A stretch of DNA of 64,000 bases. It comes from Umbilicaria muhlenbergii (lineage: Eukaryota; Ascomycota; Lecanoromycetes; Umbilicariales; Umbilicariaceae). A program made the position numbers and the translations under genes. The stretch spans positions 4,776,927 to 4,840,926 of the forward strand of contig KK106981.1 of the NCBI GenBank assembly GCA_000611775.1, in the 5' to 3' direction. Shown piece after piece: positions 38,901 through 51,218 of this stretch; positions within the stretch are counted from its first letter, which is position 1; each line of letters begins with the position of its first letter. Below the pieces are notes generated by a model, which did no database searches, was not told the DNA's origin, and worked only from the letters and a program-made list of their open reading frames with translations.

Positions 38901-41489
38901 AATATCTTGATCTACTCAGAGGATCTGTTGAAACATGACACTTAAGTAAAAGATGCTTCAACACCTTAAGAAAGCAGGTTTACAAGTGAACATAAAGAAG
39001 AATGAGTTTAATGTTTAATTTACAAAGTTTCTGAGCTTTATCATCAGCACTGAAGGTATTGCAATGAACTCAGACAAAGTTTTCATCATCAAGAATTAAT
39101 TGTTATTAAAATTAATTAAGGAAATTCAATCCTTCCTGAGATTCTGCAACTTTTATTGTTGTTCATTAAAAAAATAAGGTTGAGTTGTACACCTGTTAAC
39201 AAAACTGACTGCAAAAGAAGCCTGACACCTCTTAGAAGAGTTAAAAATTCAAGCTTTTGAGAAGACAAAAGAGCTGATGTTATCAGATGCTGTCTGAACT
39301 CATTACTCACTTTATTTAAAGACTTGAATGAAGACAGATGTCAGCAGCAGAGTTGTTACAAGAGTGCTCACTCAGCAACAGAAAGATGATAAGTGAAAAC
39401 TTATAATTTACTTCTCAAAGACAATATCACCTGAGGAAATGTGATATGAGATTCATGACAAAGAGATGTTAACAGTTGTTAAAGCTTTACAAGAATGACA
39501 TGACATGTTATTAAGTTTACAAGCAGTCTCTTTTGTCACAATTATGAATCACTGAGTGCTGAAATACTTCATCATTAAGCGCTTACTCAACTCATGACAG
39601 GTTAGATGAGCTGATATTGTGATAAACTACAACTTCAAGATTATTTATCACTCAGAAATAATCAATATCATTGCTGATGCTCTGACAAGAAAACATGATG
39701 AGTTGATCACTCAGAAAGAAAAAAACATCACTGCATAAACACAATTATTTCTGAATTCTAATTGCGTAATAACTGCAATAGATAAGGGTTCAGTGAATGT
39801 TAAAAGTGATTCTTCAAATGAGACTGAACAGGAAAGTGATTCTCTGAATGAAATTAAACAGATGAAAAATTCTTATCAGCTGATGAATCAGATTCTGCAG
39901 GTCAATCACTCTCATGAATCATTGAATCAATATCATTAAATAACAAGGAAAGAGGAATGAGATTAAAAGCTTTAAGACAACCTTTTTACATGATTTGAAA
40001 AGCTCATGATGCTGAATGTGAACACTTTGCAGACTCATTTAATTAATGAGGCTCATTCAACATCAGTGATGATGCACTCAGGCAAGACTAAGATGACAAA
40101 GCTGTTATTAATTCAGTATTACTGATCAGGTCTGTCAAATGACTGTTTAATTTTTATTTCAAACTGCTAAACATGCTGTTGAATGCACATACTTTGAGAT
40201 AAAACCTCAGGCCTACTTCATCTGTTATCAATTGAAGATAAGTGCTGACAGCATGTCTCATTCAACTTTAAATTCTTCTCATGAGACAAGAAGGGCTTTG
40301 ACAACATATTTGTTGTTATTAATCACTTTAAAAAAAGGGCCTTCTTGCTATCATGTCAGAAGACAGTTACAGCAGCTTAAGTTACACAATTGTATTATAA
40401 GTACATCTGAAGAATCTATGAAACACCTGAGACAGCAATGTCAGATCAAGGGCCTCAGTTTATTTCAACATTCATGAATGAACTCTGCAAGCTTGTGAGG
40501 GTAAAGCAAAAGCTTTCAACAGCATATCACTCACAGATGAATGAAAGCACTGAGGTATTAAATTAATACATCAATCAACAGCTTCACTTCTTCATGAATC
40601 ACTTTCAAGACAACTGATCAGACCTTTTATTAATAATGAATTTCACTCAAGTGGTTCTCACTCACAAGTTCACAGGCATGTCACTTTATGAGTTAAAGTT
40701 GAAACAGACCCCTCATTTACACTTTCATTAAAAAGAGTGAACACAATCTTCAAACACTGTAAGAGAGCAACTGACAAGAGAAAAAGCTCAGACCTTTATT
40801 ATCAAAGCTCATGACATGATTAAATGAGCAAAGGAAAACCTGAAACAGACTTAAAATAAAATAACAGATCAAGCAAATAAGCACTGAAGAGAATTAAACT
40901 TCTTCATCAGAGACTGAGTTTACATTACTTAAAAGAATTGAATCACTGAAAGACTTAACTTAAAGTTGAATCATTAAGTGGCAAGCCTTTATTGAATTCT
41001 CAGCATGAAAGGTCACTTTTATGTTTTAAAGCTATTTAAACACATGAAGATGAACAACATCTTTCATGCTGATCATTTAAGGAAGATGATGAATAATTTA
41101 ATGCTGAATTAAATTCAAGACTCAGAGCTGCTGACTGAAGTTAATGATCAACCTGAGTACACAGTGAAAATTTTTTTAGCAAGCTGAATTCACAACAATG
41201 TCTTGCAATATCAAGTGACTTGAGAGGGATATGATTCAGACTCTGAATGATATGATGCTGATGACTTTATAGAGTCACCTTAAAAGGTAAAAAATTATCA
41301 TAATGCTTATCTGAACAGAGTGAGGTCATCAAGAAGATTATAAGTTTAATTAAATGTTTACAAGTCAGGTGAAGAGCTGAACCTGATGAATGAAAACAAC
41401 ATGACAGTCAATAAAAGATTCAAGAGGCAGTCAAGATGAAAGATTTAAGATGAAAACTGAAAACAGTCCTTCTGTCTAAAGAGAAGTGA

Positions 41490-41696
41490 TGTTATGACAT
41501 GATCAATTAACACTGACAGATATTAAATTACCTGATGTTAAATTAAATTAAGATTAGTGTGTCTTGACACTCTGACATTTATGTCATGATTGCACTCACA
41601 AGACTGCTTTCTTCTTTGTACTTTTTTAAGTTCAAATAACTCACCTCTTGCAATAGTTTTAAGCCTGTTTATGAAGTGAAATAACTAACTGTAACA
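41490..41696 (+). repeat. 3' LTR of inner chromovirus (207 bp)
   Basis: Matches 35,386-35,592 and is followed by the TCATT target duplication. Confidence 0.9.
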
Positions 41697-42591
41697 TCAT
41701 TCTTCTCAATCATGATGTTGTATAGTTGAAATCAGTGCTTAATGATTTCTAGAGAACCTGCTAAATATCATGACTGATTTAACTTTCATGAGAAGGTGCT
41801 TTTCAGGTCAGGATGACACTGTAGAAAATTTAAATACTAATGAATATTTAAGTCAGTCATATCTCCTTTTGCTAATAAAAGATCCTTAGTTAAAGAATGC
41901 AAATCTTTTATTCACAGTGATCACCCTCAGCCTGCTGCTAAAACAATGAATCTTTGTATAAAATTCTTTTTTATAATGAATAATCTTTGCATGATACTGT
42001 TGACTTCTTGTTTTAATTGTTGAGTGTTTTAAATTCTCCCTCTTAATGTATGATCTGATATGTTGTATTGGGTGACAATTTGATGATAGAAAGGTGAATT
42101 TGCTGAATCTTTAAATGCCTCATTATAAATCTTAATGATCTTTAGAAGATGCTCTTCTTTCTTCATTGAATGCATGCAGTTATGATGAAATTTTGATTTT
42201 CTATTAATGTTTATGTGTATTCATGTTTTCCTACTGAGGGGGGGGGGGAGGAGGGAGGTGCAGCATTATTTATACCTCAGTGTTGCTGAGTAAAATACAT
42301 TACTCATCTTAAACTTTATAATTAATCTTTTAGAGAGTCATGTTTATGAGGATATGTATGATGTTATACTGATGATGATGTGTAAATTCTCAAAAATGAC
42401 ATATTATATTTCAGTCAGGAAGGATTGAACTGTCAGTTAACTTATAAAGATTTTTATTAAAAAGATTATTAAACTACATGAAGTCACTTAAGCTTTAATT
42501 TCAGATCATGAATCTGTTTTTATCTCATGACTCTGAGTCAATCTGATGTTCATGTTGAAGATTGATTATTAATTGAGCACTGCCTTTCATT

Positions 42592-43710
42592 CATCAGCAA
42601 TTTAGCAAGTTAGCTCTGAGCTAGTTTTTAGCACTTTGAGCGCTCTGAGCCTCTGATCTCATGTCTCAGCTAACAGCCGCTCTTAGCACCCTTTGAGCGC
42701 TTTGAGCTCAACCTTAAATCTTGAGCGGAACATCAAAATTTTGCGATAAAAAAACAGTTATTAAAACAATTGTTTAAACAAGTACACACACAGTGTTATA
42801 ATAACAGTAAAACTTATAATAAGTAAACTTTTGCTAAAATTCACTTTTCTGCAATAAAAAATCATGATTTGTTGAGTCTGAAAGCACTGTATAAGTGTTG
42901 AGTTCTGAATATTTAAAGAACTTCAAGATTTTCACCACTTAAAAATTTACACACTTTAATAACTTTTGCAACTCAACAGATATGAAGAAACTTTCAATGC
43001 ACAAGTTATAAAGAACAGTATTCTCTATTAATGTTAAACTAAAAGTTTCTTCATAACTGCTGTTGTTGTTAAATTATATTTAATTCAAGTTTTCAATAGC
43101 GAAAAATCTTTCAAAAAAAGTCACATACTTTGAATAACTATTGCGCTTTTATACTTATAATATAACTTTCAGGTTATAAGTTGTAGAGAATAAGCTGTTT
43201 AAGAGTTTTCTTATACAAAGTTGCTTTTTATGTGTTGTTGTTGTTGAGTTATTCAAAAAGGCATTAAAAGTCTGTTTATTAATGTTGTAATTTTCGTCAC
43301 TGAAAGTTTGAAATCAATGTAACTTTTAACAACAACAGTTATAAAAAAACTTCAAGTTATAAAACTGTTTAATAGCTTATTCTCTACAACTTATAAACTG
43401 AAAGTTATATCAGAAGTATAAAAGCGCAATAGTTATTCAATATGCTAATATACTTATAATTAGTTAAAAGTTTTTTAATTCATAACTATTGCAAATTAAA
43501 ACTTATGAAGAAATCTTTAGTTTGTAAAGTGTACAGAATAAAGAGATCTAAAACTTTTCAATAAAAAGTTTTTTATTATTCATGAAGGTATAATAGTTAT
43601 TTAAAGTGTAAGATTTGTATAAAATAATTTACTGCTCAGAGAGTGCTCTGAGCGCATAAAGTACTATTAACTAAAACCTTATTTTTGAGCGGGCTGCCAA
43701 GTTGCGGATG
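42592..43710 (+). mobile_element. non-coding TIR element M5 (1,119 bp)
   Basis: Longest copy of the family, starting CATCAGCAATTTAGC and ending AAGTTGCGGATG. It interrupts the integrase of the outer chromovirus. Flanking dinucleotides are TT and TC, so a TA duplication is not evident here. It has several CpG sites left and no coding capacity. Confidence 0.78.
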
Positions 43711-44529
43711 TCTGCAAACTGATAAGCAGATTAAACAGCAGAATAACATGTTAAAATAATACTTATAAAGTTATGTTAATTATCAATGAAACAATTGAGC
43801 CTCACTTTTAATATTAACTGAGTTCATGTACAATGTGAGCTTATACTCTTTTATTAGAAAAGCACTGTTTAAGATTATTTATAACTTCATACTTAAATTG
43901 AATATGTTTACTGTGAAGGAACTCATGAAGTACTCTGCAGTTAAAGAAATTATCACAGAAGCTGAGCAGCTTGTGAAGTGTCTTCATAAAATTTAAATAA
44001 AAGTCTGCAAAGCTCTTGTGAAGTCTTAAAAGTATCAAGTTAAGCATTACAATCAGTCTCACCTTGATGTAACTTATAAAGTTGAACAGTTAATTTGATT
44101 AAAGATTAAAAACATAACTCTGAAGTGATTCTCACAGAAGCTGAATTAACAGTGTTATAAACTTTTTTAAATTATAAAGAAGATTAAGAATATTACTTAT
44201 CAGCTGAAACTATTAAAGAAACTTTATATTCATGATGTGTTTCATATTAACCTGCTTCATAATCATAAACTGCAGGCAGGTGAAAATACATCAGAGTTTA
44301 AATTACTTCACCTCATGAAAAACTCAATTGAAAGGGAGTGAGAGATTAAAATTATAATTACTTCATGAATTGTGATCAGTCCTGAGAATAAACCTGTTTT
44401 ATAATACTGTATTGTGTGAAAGAAATCCTCAGAGATCACTTAAAAACTTGCAGATAATATTCACAACTTTAAGAAATTAATTAAAAAGTTTCATGAGAAC
44501 TTCTCTGAGGCTCTGTGAGTTATAATTAA

Positions 44530-46038
44530 TGCTGATATACATTTGTAAGAGAATTAAACAAAGAGTTAAGATCTTTTCTGCTCATCAAAGCATTAAGTTA
44601 TCAAAGGATTGAAAGTGAAATCACTTCATGAAGCCTGAAGACTCATGAAGAAATGAGTCATGTTGACTTCAACCTGTTAAAACTTATTAATCTTTAACAT
44701 TATGAAAAGATTCAACTCAGAGTTAAAGTCCTGTGAGGAATAAACCTTCACAGAAGCTGATATTTACCTTTAAAAAAACTTAAACATCTCAATCATTATT
44801 AATTTATCACAGCAGTATTTTCCTTCAGTGAAGCTTATAAGCCTTCACCTTCACAGGAGCATTAAGTTTAAACAGTAATTATAACAACTTTATAAACTCT
44901 GCTCATTTAATGTTTTTTCTGTTTACACACCTTGCACGCCTCCTTGTGACCCTCAAGGTCAGAGTTGAGTGAAAGTGAAGACAGAAGTAAAGGTGATGAA
45001 AAGAACAACATAAAAAAAAATATAATTGAAGATGATAAAAATGAAGCTGCAACACAGTTAATCAAAAGTACTTTATGAAAACACATCATAAAGTCATACA
45101 CAAGAAGATGCAAGTTTTATTAATGTGCTGATGACACTATGTACACTTCATGACATGAGGGGAGAGGAAACACTCCTTAAAATGATTAAAATTGTGACTC
45201 ATGATAACAGCAACACATGACTCACAGACTTGAGAAAAGATGTCTTTAATCTTTATAATTATTATCATGAAGGTCAATCATGAAGCATTTTCATGAAAAG
45301 TGATCATGAAGATCATTTACAGACTGTTTTATAATCTTGCTCATGATCAGTGAGCTGAATAAGTTGTTGTGAGATGACATAATCATGAAGTTGAGCCTCT
45401 TCATGAAAAGCTACCTCACAGAAGGTATGATTACATGAGACTTCATTAACAACTCACATAAATGAAGGAAATAAATGAAAATCACAGATGATTTGCTTGA
45501 GAACATTAATGATGTAATTAATGTGAAGCATGATGAGCTGTATCACTGTTAATGAAAAAGCATCATGAAGACAAGCACTGTGAAGACAAGCATCATAAAG
45601 ATAAACATCACAAGAATGCATTATAATAATTATTATCATGAATCTACCTGATGAGAGGTGAGAGAGTTGAAGTTGTGAAAATTACTGACAGTGAAAACTC
45701 TGACCTTATGATCTCATGAAGTCATTCATGATACTTGACAAAGTAAATTTAAATAACCTTATGAACAGCTGAACAGGCTCACAAATGAGTAATAATCATC
45801 ATGAACACTGAGTCAATGTATAAATTAATCATAACTTCACAAACATCTTGTGAAAGGAGACTCTTTTTCTCATTGAGTTTTAATGAGCTTCACAATATAT
45901 TTTTTATGATTTTTTTTAATCTACAAGGTTATTTTTTTTACTGTTATTAATGCATTACAAAGCACTTCTCAGTGAAGGCTTGCAACTGTGAATGTCATCA
46001 TACTTATAAAAGCATGAGTTTTTAAAGAAAGAGAGCAA
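44530..46038. other. 3' internal region of the outer chromovirus
   Basis: About 1.5 kb between the chromodomain-like end and the 3' LTR. No domain recognised. It may be an extra 3' ORF or untranslated leader, or a further decayed insertion. Small ORFs at 44,907-45,113 and 45,454-45,639 are not convincing. Confidence 0.4.
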
Positions 46039-46493
46039 TGTGAACATCTGATGTACAAAACTCATCAGATGCTAGTTCAGAATAGAAAAAATTATATTTA
46101 ATAATAATGCAACCTTATGAAGGTAACTTTTATTAATGAATTAACTTCATAAGAAAGCTTAGTTAATAAACATCACTTTTGACACTTCATGAAAGTGATT
46201 AAAAAAGTTAACATCATTGATAACATCTCATGAAGATGTGATTTAATAATGAACATCTTGTGAAAGCAGCTTCATTGAGGTGATTACTTCATGAGATCTT
46301 CTTTAAACAGATTAACTTCAGAAAGGATATATTATGAGATTAAAGTATATTTTATTTTCTTTCTTAACAATAATTCTCTACCTACTAGCAATATCATATT
46401 ATTGTGAATTATCAACTATAAGCTTAAGTCATTATTGTCACATAATTTCATAATTCCTTAGTTAAGATATTACTTCATAGTAGTACACTTACA
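46039..46493 (+). repeat. 3' LTR of outer chromovirus (455 bp)
   Basis: Starts TGTGAACATCTGATG, ends AGTACACTTACA, and is followed by the TATGT duplication at 46,494-46,498. Confidence 0.88.
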
Positions 46494-46573
46494 TATGTAC
46501 TTGTTAAAGGTAGAGAAAAGACTTGCAAGTAAATAAAAAACTACAACTTCTTTGATGAGCATGATAATCAATA

Positions 46574-48520
46574 ACATATTTTACTCCTCAACATTACACA
46601 ATAAACAACACTGCACCACCCTCAATAAAAAAACAAAAATACACATAAACATTAATAGAAAATAATAATTTCATCACAATTGCATGCATTCAATGAAGAA
46701 AGAAGAGTGTTTTTTGAAGATCATTAAAGTTTATAATAAGGTTTTTAAAAATTCAGAAAATGCACCTTCCTACTGTCAAATTGTCACTCAATACAACATA
46801 TCAGACTATACATTAAGAGTGAGAGTTCAAGGCACTCAACAGTTCAAATAAGAAGTCAACAGTATTAAGCAGTGATTATCAGCTATAAAAGAGAATTTTA
46901 TAAAAAAAATCATTGTTTTAGCAGCTGGCTGAGAGTGATCATTGTGAATAAAAGATTTATGTTTAATAGTTAAAAATCTTCTAATAGTGAAAGGAGATAT
47001 AACTGACTTAAATATTAATTAACATTTAAAATTTTTACAGCATCATTCTGACCTGAAAAGCACCTTCTCATGAAAGCTAGATCAGTCATGATATTTAGCA
47101 AGTTTTCAAGAAATTATTGAGCATTAATTTCAATCATACAACATCACAATTAAGAAGAATGATATTGCTACTGAAGATATCTACAACATGAATAAGAAGA
47201 AAATAATACATAAAGTTATAACATCTTTAAAGATCATTATACCCTGTATAATGAAGACTGAAAATGTTCAACAGTCAGAGAATAAAGAATGAACATCTTT
47301 AATAAAGTGTATATTTACACGTGATCAGCATCTTTCATCAATGATTATTTTCAAAGGGAAAAAACTCATGAAGGAGTGATTTAAAGAGGATATAATTAAA
47401 GATGCTGTGATAACTGTCTCAGAGAAGAGTTGAACAGACAATGAGCTTAAATTGAAGTGATTAATAAAGATATTTAAGCTGTACACAGCTTCATAAGCAG
47501 TTGAAAAATAACTTCTTCTTTTAAATGATTATGAGTCTCATTGCACAAATCATTTCATTGACTTTTGTCATGAGAAAGACATCATTTTATTATGCTTACC
47601 TTCTCATTTCACACACTTACTACAGCCCCTTGATATATCTCTTTTTGAATTATTAGTGAAGGTTTATAAAAAGTCAATTGAAAATAACAGCTGATCTGAA
47701 GATTGTTATTTTATTAATAAACAGAACTTCTTGAAGCACTACTTACAAGTTAATTTAAATGTTATTACACAAGATAACATAACCTCTTCTTGAGCTGCTG
47801 CAAAATTATATTCTTTTAATTTTGTAGTAATTATAATTAAGCTTTTTCTTCACCTCACAACTTCTTTAAGACTGACAGTCACAGATTTTACAAGATGTAC
47901 ATCAGTTAATCTCACTGAAATTGATGAGGTTGTAAATAAGATTTTGAACAGCACTTCACATGTTAAGCAGCATGTCATGCAGCTCAGTAAAGCTGCTATT
48001 AAAGTAATTACAGATCAGATTATACTGAAACATTAAAACAAAGCTCTTGTCAAGGTCAATCAGTGAAAGCATTCATGACAAACTTGATTGAAGAAGGTAT
48101 ATACAGGGCTAAGAAGAGTCTTAATGAAGGAGAAGGTGAAGAAGCTACATAAAACTGAGAAGAAGAAGAAGCAGGAAATTAATCAACAAGTTAAAAAGAA
48201 CTTAACAGAGCAGAGAAAGATGTTGAAGAAGATAAAACAGCTGAAGACACAGATCAGAAAGTTGAAGCAGCTGCAGAATAAAAAGAAGAAATAAACAGTG
48301 AAGACAACAGTTATCACAGCACAAGCAGCATTGAAGTTTCTAAAATTTATAAATCCTACAGCTCTACAATAGACTACAATGTAAAGCTTCAAAACTCTTT
48401 ATTTAAACTGAAATCTACAGCTTGATTGATGAACTTCTAATTTCTAATTGATATTTTGGTGTTCAGGCAGGGGGGGGGTGCAGTGTTGTCTAGTGTGCGG
48501 CGTTGAGGGGTAGAATACGT
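46574..48520 (+). mobile_element. Fot1/pogo-like transposon Y2 (1,947 bp)
   Basis: Full-length element between TA dinucleotides (46,572-46,573 and 48,521-48,522). The left end is ACATATTTTACTCCTCAAC and the inverted right end is ACGTATTCTACCCCTCAAC; the TIR extends about 45 bp to AACAACACTGCACC. A single decayed transposase gene fills it. The right end kept more CpG than the left. A 9-bp G run (48,470-48,478) lies in the right TIR, at the position matching the G run of Y1. Confidence 0.9.
46684..48294 (+). pseudogene. Fot1/pogo-type transposase (DDE), decayed
   Basis: Reading from ATG at 46,684, the N-terminus resembles the helix-turn-helix region of pogo transposases (SYCQIVTQYNISDYTLRVRV). 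The DDE core includes MIIFKGKKLMKEWFKED (about 47,340), a LLLLNDYESH stretch where LLLDGHESH is usual (about 47,510), and CLPSHFTHLLQPLDISLFE (about 47,600), the most diagnostic box. The C-terminus (48,088-48,294) is a Lys-rich coiled region. In-frame TGA codons fall at Trp positions and one TAA occurs early. At about 535 codons the length is normal for Fot1-like proteins. The changes at acidic catalytic positions mean it is dead. Confidence 0.85.
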
Positions 48521-48522
48521 TA

Positions 48523-49116
48523 ACAGTGACATTAATAAGTTAGTTGTTATTAAGAGTGAGGGGGGTGAAGCAGCAGCAGCAGTAATGATAAGATAAAAAT
48601 CTTTATAAACATGTTAACAAGATGACATACAATGATTTACTTAAATATTAAACATTCAAAATCAAGTAATTAAAATCAGGTATTCTGAAATATGAGTCTG
48701 AAAAACAAGTTCAAAAAATTGAAGCAGTCTGGTGATATTTTTTAAGGTAAGGTAAGGTACTTACAGTAGTGAAGTCTAGTTTTTGGCTAGCAAATTATTA
48801 TGCAGAACGGCTGGCCTACCCTGACATGAAGATGCTGACTAAACTGAAGCTGTTTTAGTTTCAGTAGGTGACGAAAGGTGTCTGGAGACAAGCCGCTGAG
48901 AACATCTCACGTTTCAGCATAAGGCTGCATGATTGCCAATAATGAGGGATTGCTGGCACTTCCGTCTAGCTTCTACATATACATATATACATTGTTTCTA
49001 AGGGGTATATATGAAGAAATTACTACCGTATTGAGTTCTACGGGACTATAGAAATTGATATGATACGATCAGTGTGACCTTATCAAACTGGCAAACGACT
49101 ACTTACTATATGCGCA
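48523..49116. other. transition into the gene island
   Basis: Composition changes from AT-rich to balanced near 48,720. No ORF of note. A CAG/GCA microsatellite (about 48,570-48,583) and a TACATATACATATATACAT stretch (48,974-48,992) are present. The last 300 bp would be the upstream region of the amidase gene. Confidence 0.5.
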
Positions 49117-51218
49117 ATGTTCTCCGCGTTATATTTCTTGTTTCATTCTCTGGGCGCCAAATTGAGGCTCTCACCAGAACGAGGACTTCGCAAATTTGAC
49201 TCATTGACTGCAACAGCCTCAAATCTGCAGCATCTACTTTCGTCTGGAAAGCTCATGAGCGTAAAGCTCTGTCAAGTGTACCTGGATCAGATTCTTCAGC
49301 ATGATCACTATCTTAAAGCCGTTTTGGCTGTGGCTCCAACAGCCCTCTCGCAAGCCGCAGTGCTGGACGAAGAGAGGCTGCAAGGCCGCGTGTGAGGGCC
49401 TTTACACGGTATTTCAATTCTTGTCAAGGTAAGTTACGGAAGGCTGATCCAGGCTCTATGTTCCACGTTGACAGCTAAAGGACAACATCGCCACACTTCC
49501 CGCTTTTGAAATGAATACCACCGCAGGGAGCTTGGCTCTAAAGGGCTCCCGGCCTCCGCGCAATGCCGAAATCATAGATAGAGTGCGTCGCTACTCTACT
49601 ACTACATCACTCTTCTAGGCCGGCTGCGACTAACTGTGAAAAAAGATGATTTCTGCGGGGCTTATAATCTTGGCCAAGGCTCAATTATCAGTCCGTCTGT
49701 TCTGATCCCAAGTCTCTGATCAAAAAGCTGATCGTGCTGCTTTCGTAGGAATTTGCAAATTTCAAGTACGCAAGACCATCTTGATGGCGGTGGTCGTCGC
49801 TCTCAATAGCTCACCTTATGCAGGGGCTCAGACCTCATGTCTGGCTGGTCTGCCATCGGCGGTCAGACACAGTCAGCCTACACGCGGGGAAATGTAGATC
49901 TTCATGATAAGCCACTAGGCCATTCCGTAAGTACTTGTCTGTTTCCATCTGATGAAGCTCCTATGACTAACTCAATGAGTGCTAGAGCCCGGCGGGGTCC
50001 TCTACTGGATCTGCTGTAGGAGTAAGTGCCGGGTATAGCCCTTTAGCAGTCGGCACGGACTCTTGTGGCTCTTTGATTACCCCTTCAATGAGGGCTGCCC
50101 TCTTCACAGTACGACCGACAATGGGACTTGTATCGCAAGAAGGTATTATACCGGTCTCAAAACTTTTTGACACCGCTGGCCTGATGGTGAAAAGCGTTGT
50201 TGACCTCGTGAATCTCCTTGACATACTGGTCGAGACTTCAAAGAAGAAAACGCCAGGTACATACGCTCAGACCCTACCAGGAAAGTGGAGCGATTTGCGG
50301 GTTGACGTGCTGGACTCAGACGTGTGGTTCTTCGACAAGGACTTACAGAAGCCTGTTGCCACAGTGAGTCTTCAGATAGTAAGCCTCTTTCTTGATATTT
50401 GAGTTCCAGAGCCGTGTCCCTACTGATCAGATGCTAGGCAAGGGAAACGCGGAAAGCATACAAAAAGATAAAAGGGCTGGTAAAGGAATACCATGAGATA
50501 TCTCTTATCTCCTCAAGCAAGCTGATGCTCGACAATGAGCACAGCATGTATGCACTATGGAGTAAGTCTGGAGGAAAATCAAGCAGACCCCACAGATCTG
50601 ACCCTAACTCTTCACTAGATGTGGATTTCAAGGAGCATATCAATGGATATCTTGCCAGCCTTGAGTGGTCAATAGTCCACACCCTTGACGAGCTTATACA
50701 GTTCAATAAAAATAATGCTGCGGAAGAGCTCCCAAACGGTTTCAGCCCCACTGGCTCCAATGCAAGCGAAAGTACTGATACATGCTCAGATTATCCCAAC
50801 CAGGATATGCTTATCACCGCAGCTGAGACTAGCATGTCCCGTGAGCACCACGACAAGCTTCTAGCTCATGCAAGGCTTATTGGCGGAGAAGAGGGTATCG
50901 ATGCAGCCCTGAAGAGATGGGACATCAATGTAATTCTAGCGCCAGGGGACTCCGCTTATAACCTCTTGGTATCAGCTGCTGGTACGTCATCACGTGTGAA
51001 TGCAGCAGAGGGGCATTCTCTTATTCAGTATAGGTTACCCTTCAGTGACCATGCCACTGTCGTACCTCAAGTACAATGGCAGACCCATAGGACTAGCAGC
51101 CTTCACCACCATGCACTGGGAAGATGTTCTCCTCAAAGTTCTTAGTGCTTGGGAGACAACCTTTCCCGTAAGACGTCCGCCTCCGCTTTTGCAGCCTCAA
51201 CAGTCAGGTAAATCATGA
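49117..51218 (+). pseudogene. amidase (amidase signature family), one in-frame TGA
   Basis: Enzyme of the amidase-signature superfamily (amide hydrolysis by a Ser-cisSer-Lys triad). Best model: 49,117-49,428, 49,481-49,582, 49,646-49,690, 49,749-49,765, 49,824-49,926, 49,986-50,363, 50,438-50,981, 51,034-51,218. All seven introns have GT...AG ends and phases agree, giving 561 codons plus stop, a normal family length. Key motifs are GPLHGISILVKDN (catalytic Lys), [32 protein letters not shown] (both serines) and AGYPSVTMPL. The N-terminus MFSALYFLFHSLGA may be a weak signal. One TGA (49,393-49,395) replaces Arg in GRV-R-GPLHG, a CGA-to-TGA change, upstream of the catalytic residues. Either dead or truncated; the rest is intact, so decay is recent. 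It differs clearly from the second amidase at 58,858-60,608. Confidence 0.85.

Larger units (their letters stand above)
35386..41696 (+). mobile_element. Ty3/Gypsy chromovirus inside Y1, broken (6.3 kb)
   Basis: Fossil LTR retrotransposon with 207-bp LTRs (35,386-35,592 and 41,490-41,696) and a TCATT target duplication (35,381-35,385 and 41,697-41,701). Parts: gag (about 36,590-37,300, with a CCHC knuckle near 37,198-37,240), protease-like region (about 37,430-37,790), RT (about 38,590-39,070), RNase H (about 39,300-39,700), integrase (about 39,980-40,850) and a chromodomain (about 41,150-41,290). All are recognisable by resemblance to fungal Gypsy pol, and all are heavily broken. LTR ends are TGTTATGACATG (one base differs at the 5' copy) and CTAACTGTAACA. 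Confidence 0.9.
33983..42300 (-). mobile_element. Fot1/pogo-like transposon Y1, split by a chromovirus
   Basis: Tc1/mariner-superfamily element inside the outer chromovirus integrase, between TA dinucleotides (33,981-33,982 and 42,301-42,302). Ends are ATGTATTTTACTCAGCAAC and the inverted copy GTTGCTGAGTAAAATACAT. Without the 6.3-kb inserted chromovirus it would be about 2.0 kb, the same as Y2. The transposase (minus strand, about 42,200-41,700 and 35,385-34,250) is the decayed counterpart of the one in Y2. An 11-bp G run sits 52 bp inside the right end. Confidence 0.85.
29845..46493 (+). mobile_element. Ty3/Gypsy chromovirus, broken, with nested insertions
   Basis: Fossil LTR retrotransposon with LTRs at 29,845-30,298 and 46,039-46,493 and a perfect TATGT target duplication (29,840-29,844 and 46,494-46,498). 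Parts in order: gag (about 30,450-31,470, with a CCHC knuckle near 31,269-31,310), RT (about 32,150-32,720), RNase H (about 33,000-33,500), integrase (about 33,700-44,300, interrupted) and a chromodomain-like end (about 44,340-44,530). A Fot1-like element (33,983-42,300) and TIR element M5 (42,592-43,710) lie in the integrase. Without these it would be about 7.2 kb. It is broken in many places. The two LTRs differ visibly, so insertion is old. Confidence 0.88.

Noticed and set aside
44907-45113. 68-codon minus-strand ORF with CKVCKQKKH
   Set aside because: Cys pair at the very start only, no full zinc-finger pattern, in the 3' region of a broken chromovirus on the opposite strand.
1-48520. 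Mitochondrial origin because of high AT and Trp as TGA
   Set aside because: Nuclear-type elements (hAT, Fot1, chromoviruses, Tad LINE) fill the region, TGG and TGA are mixed at Trp positions, and it is continuous with spliceosomal-intron genes.
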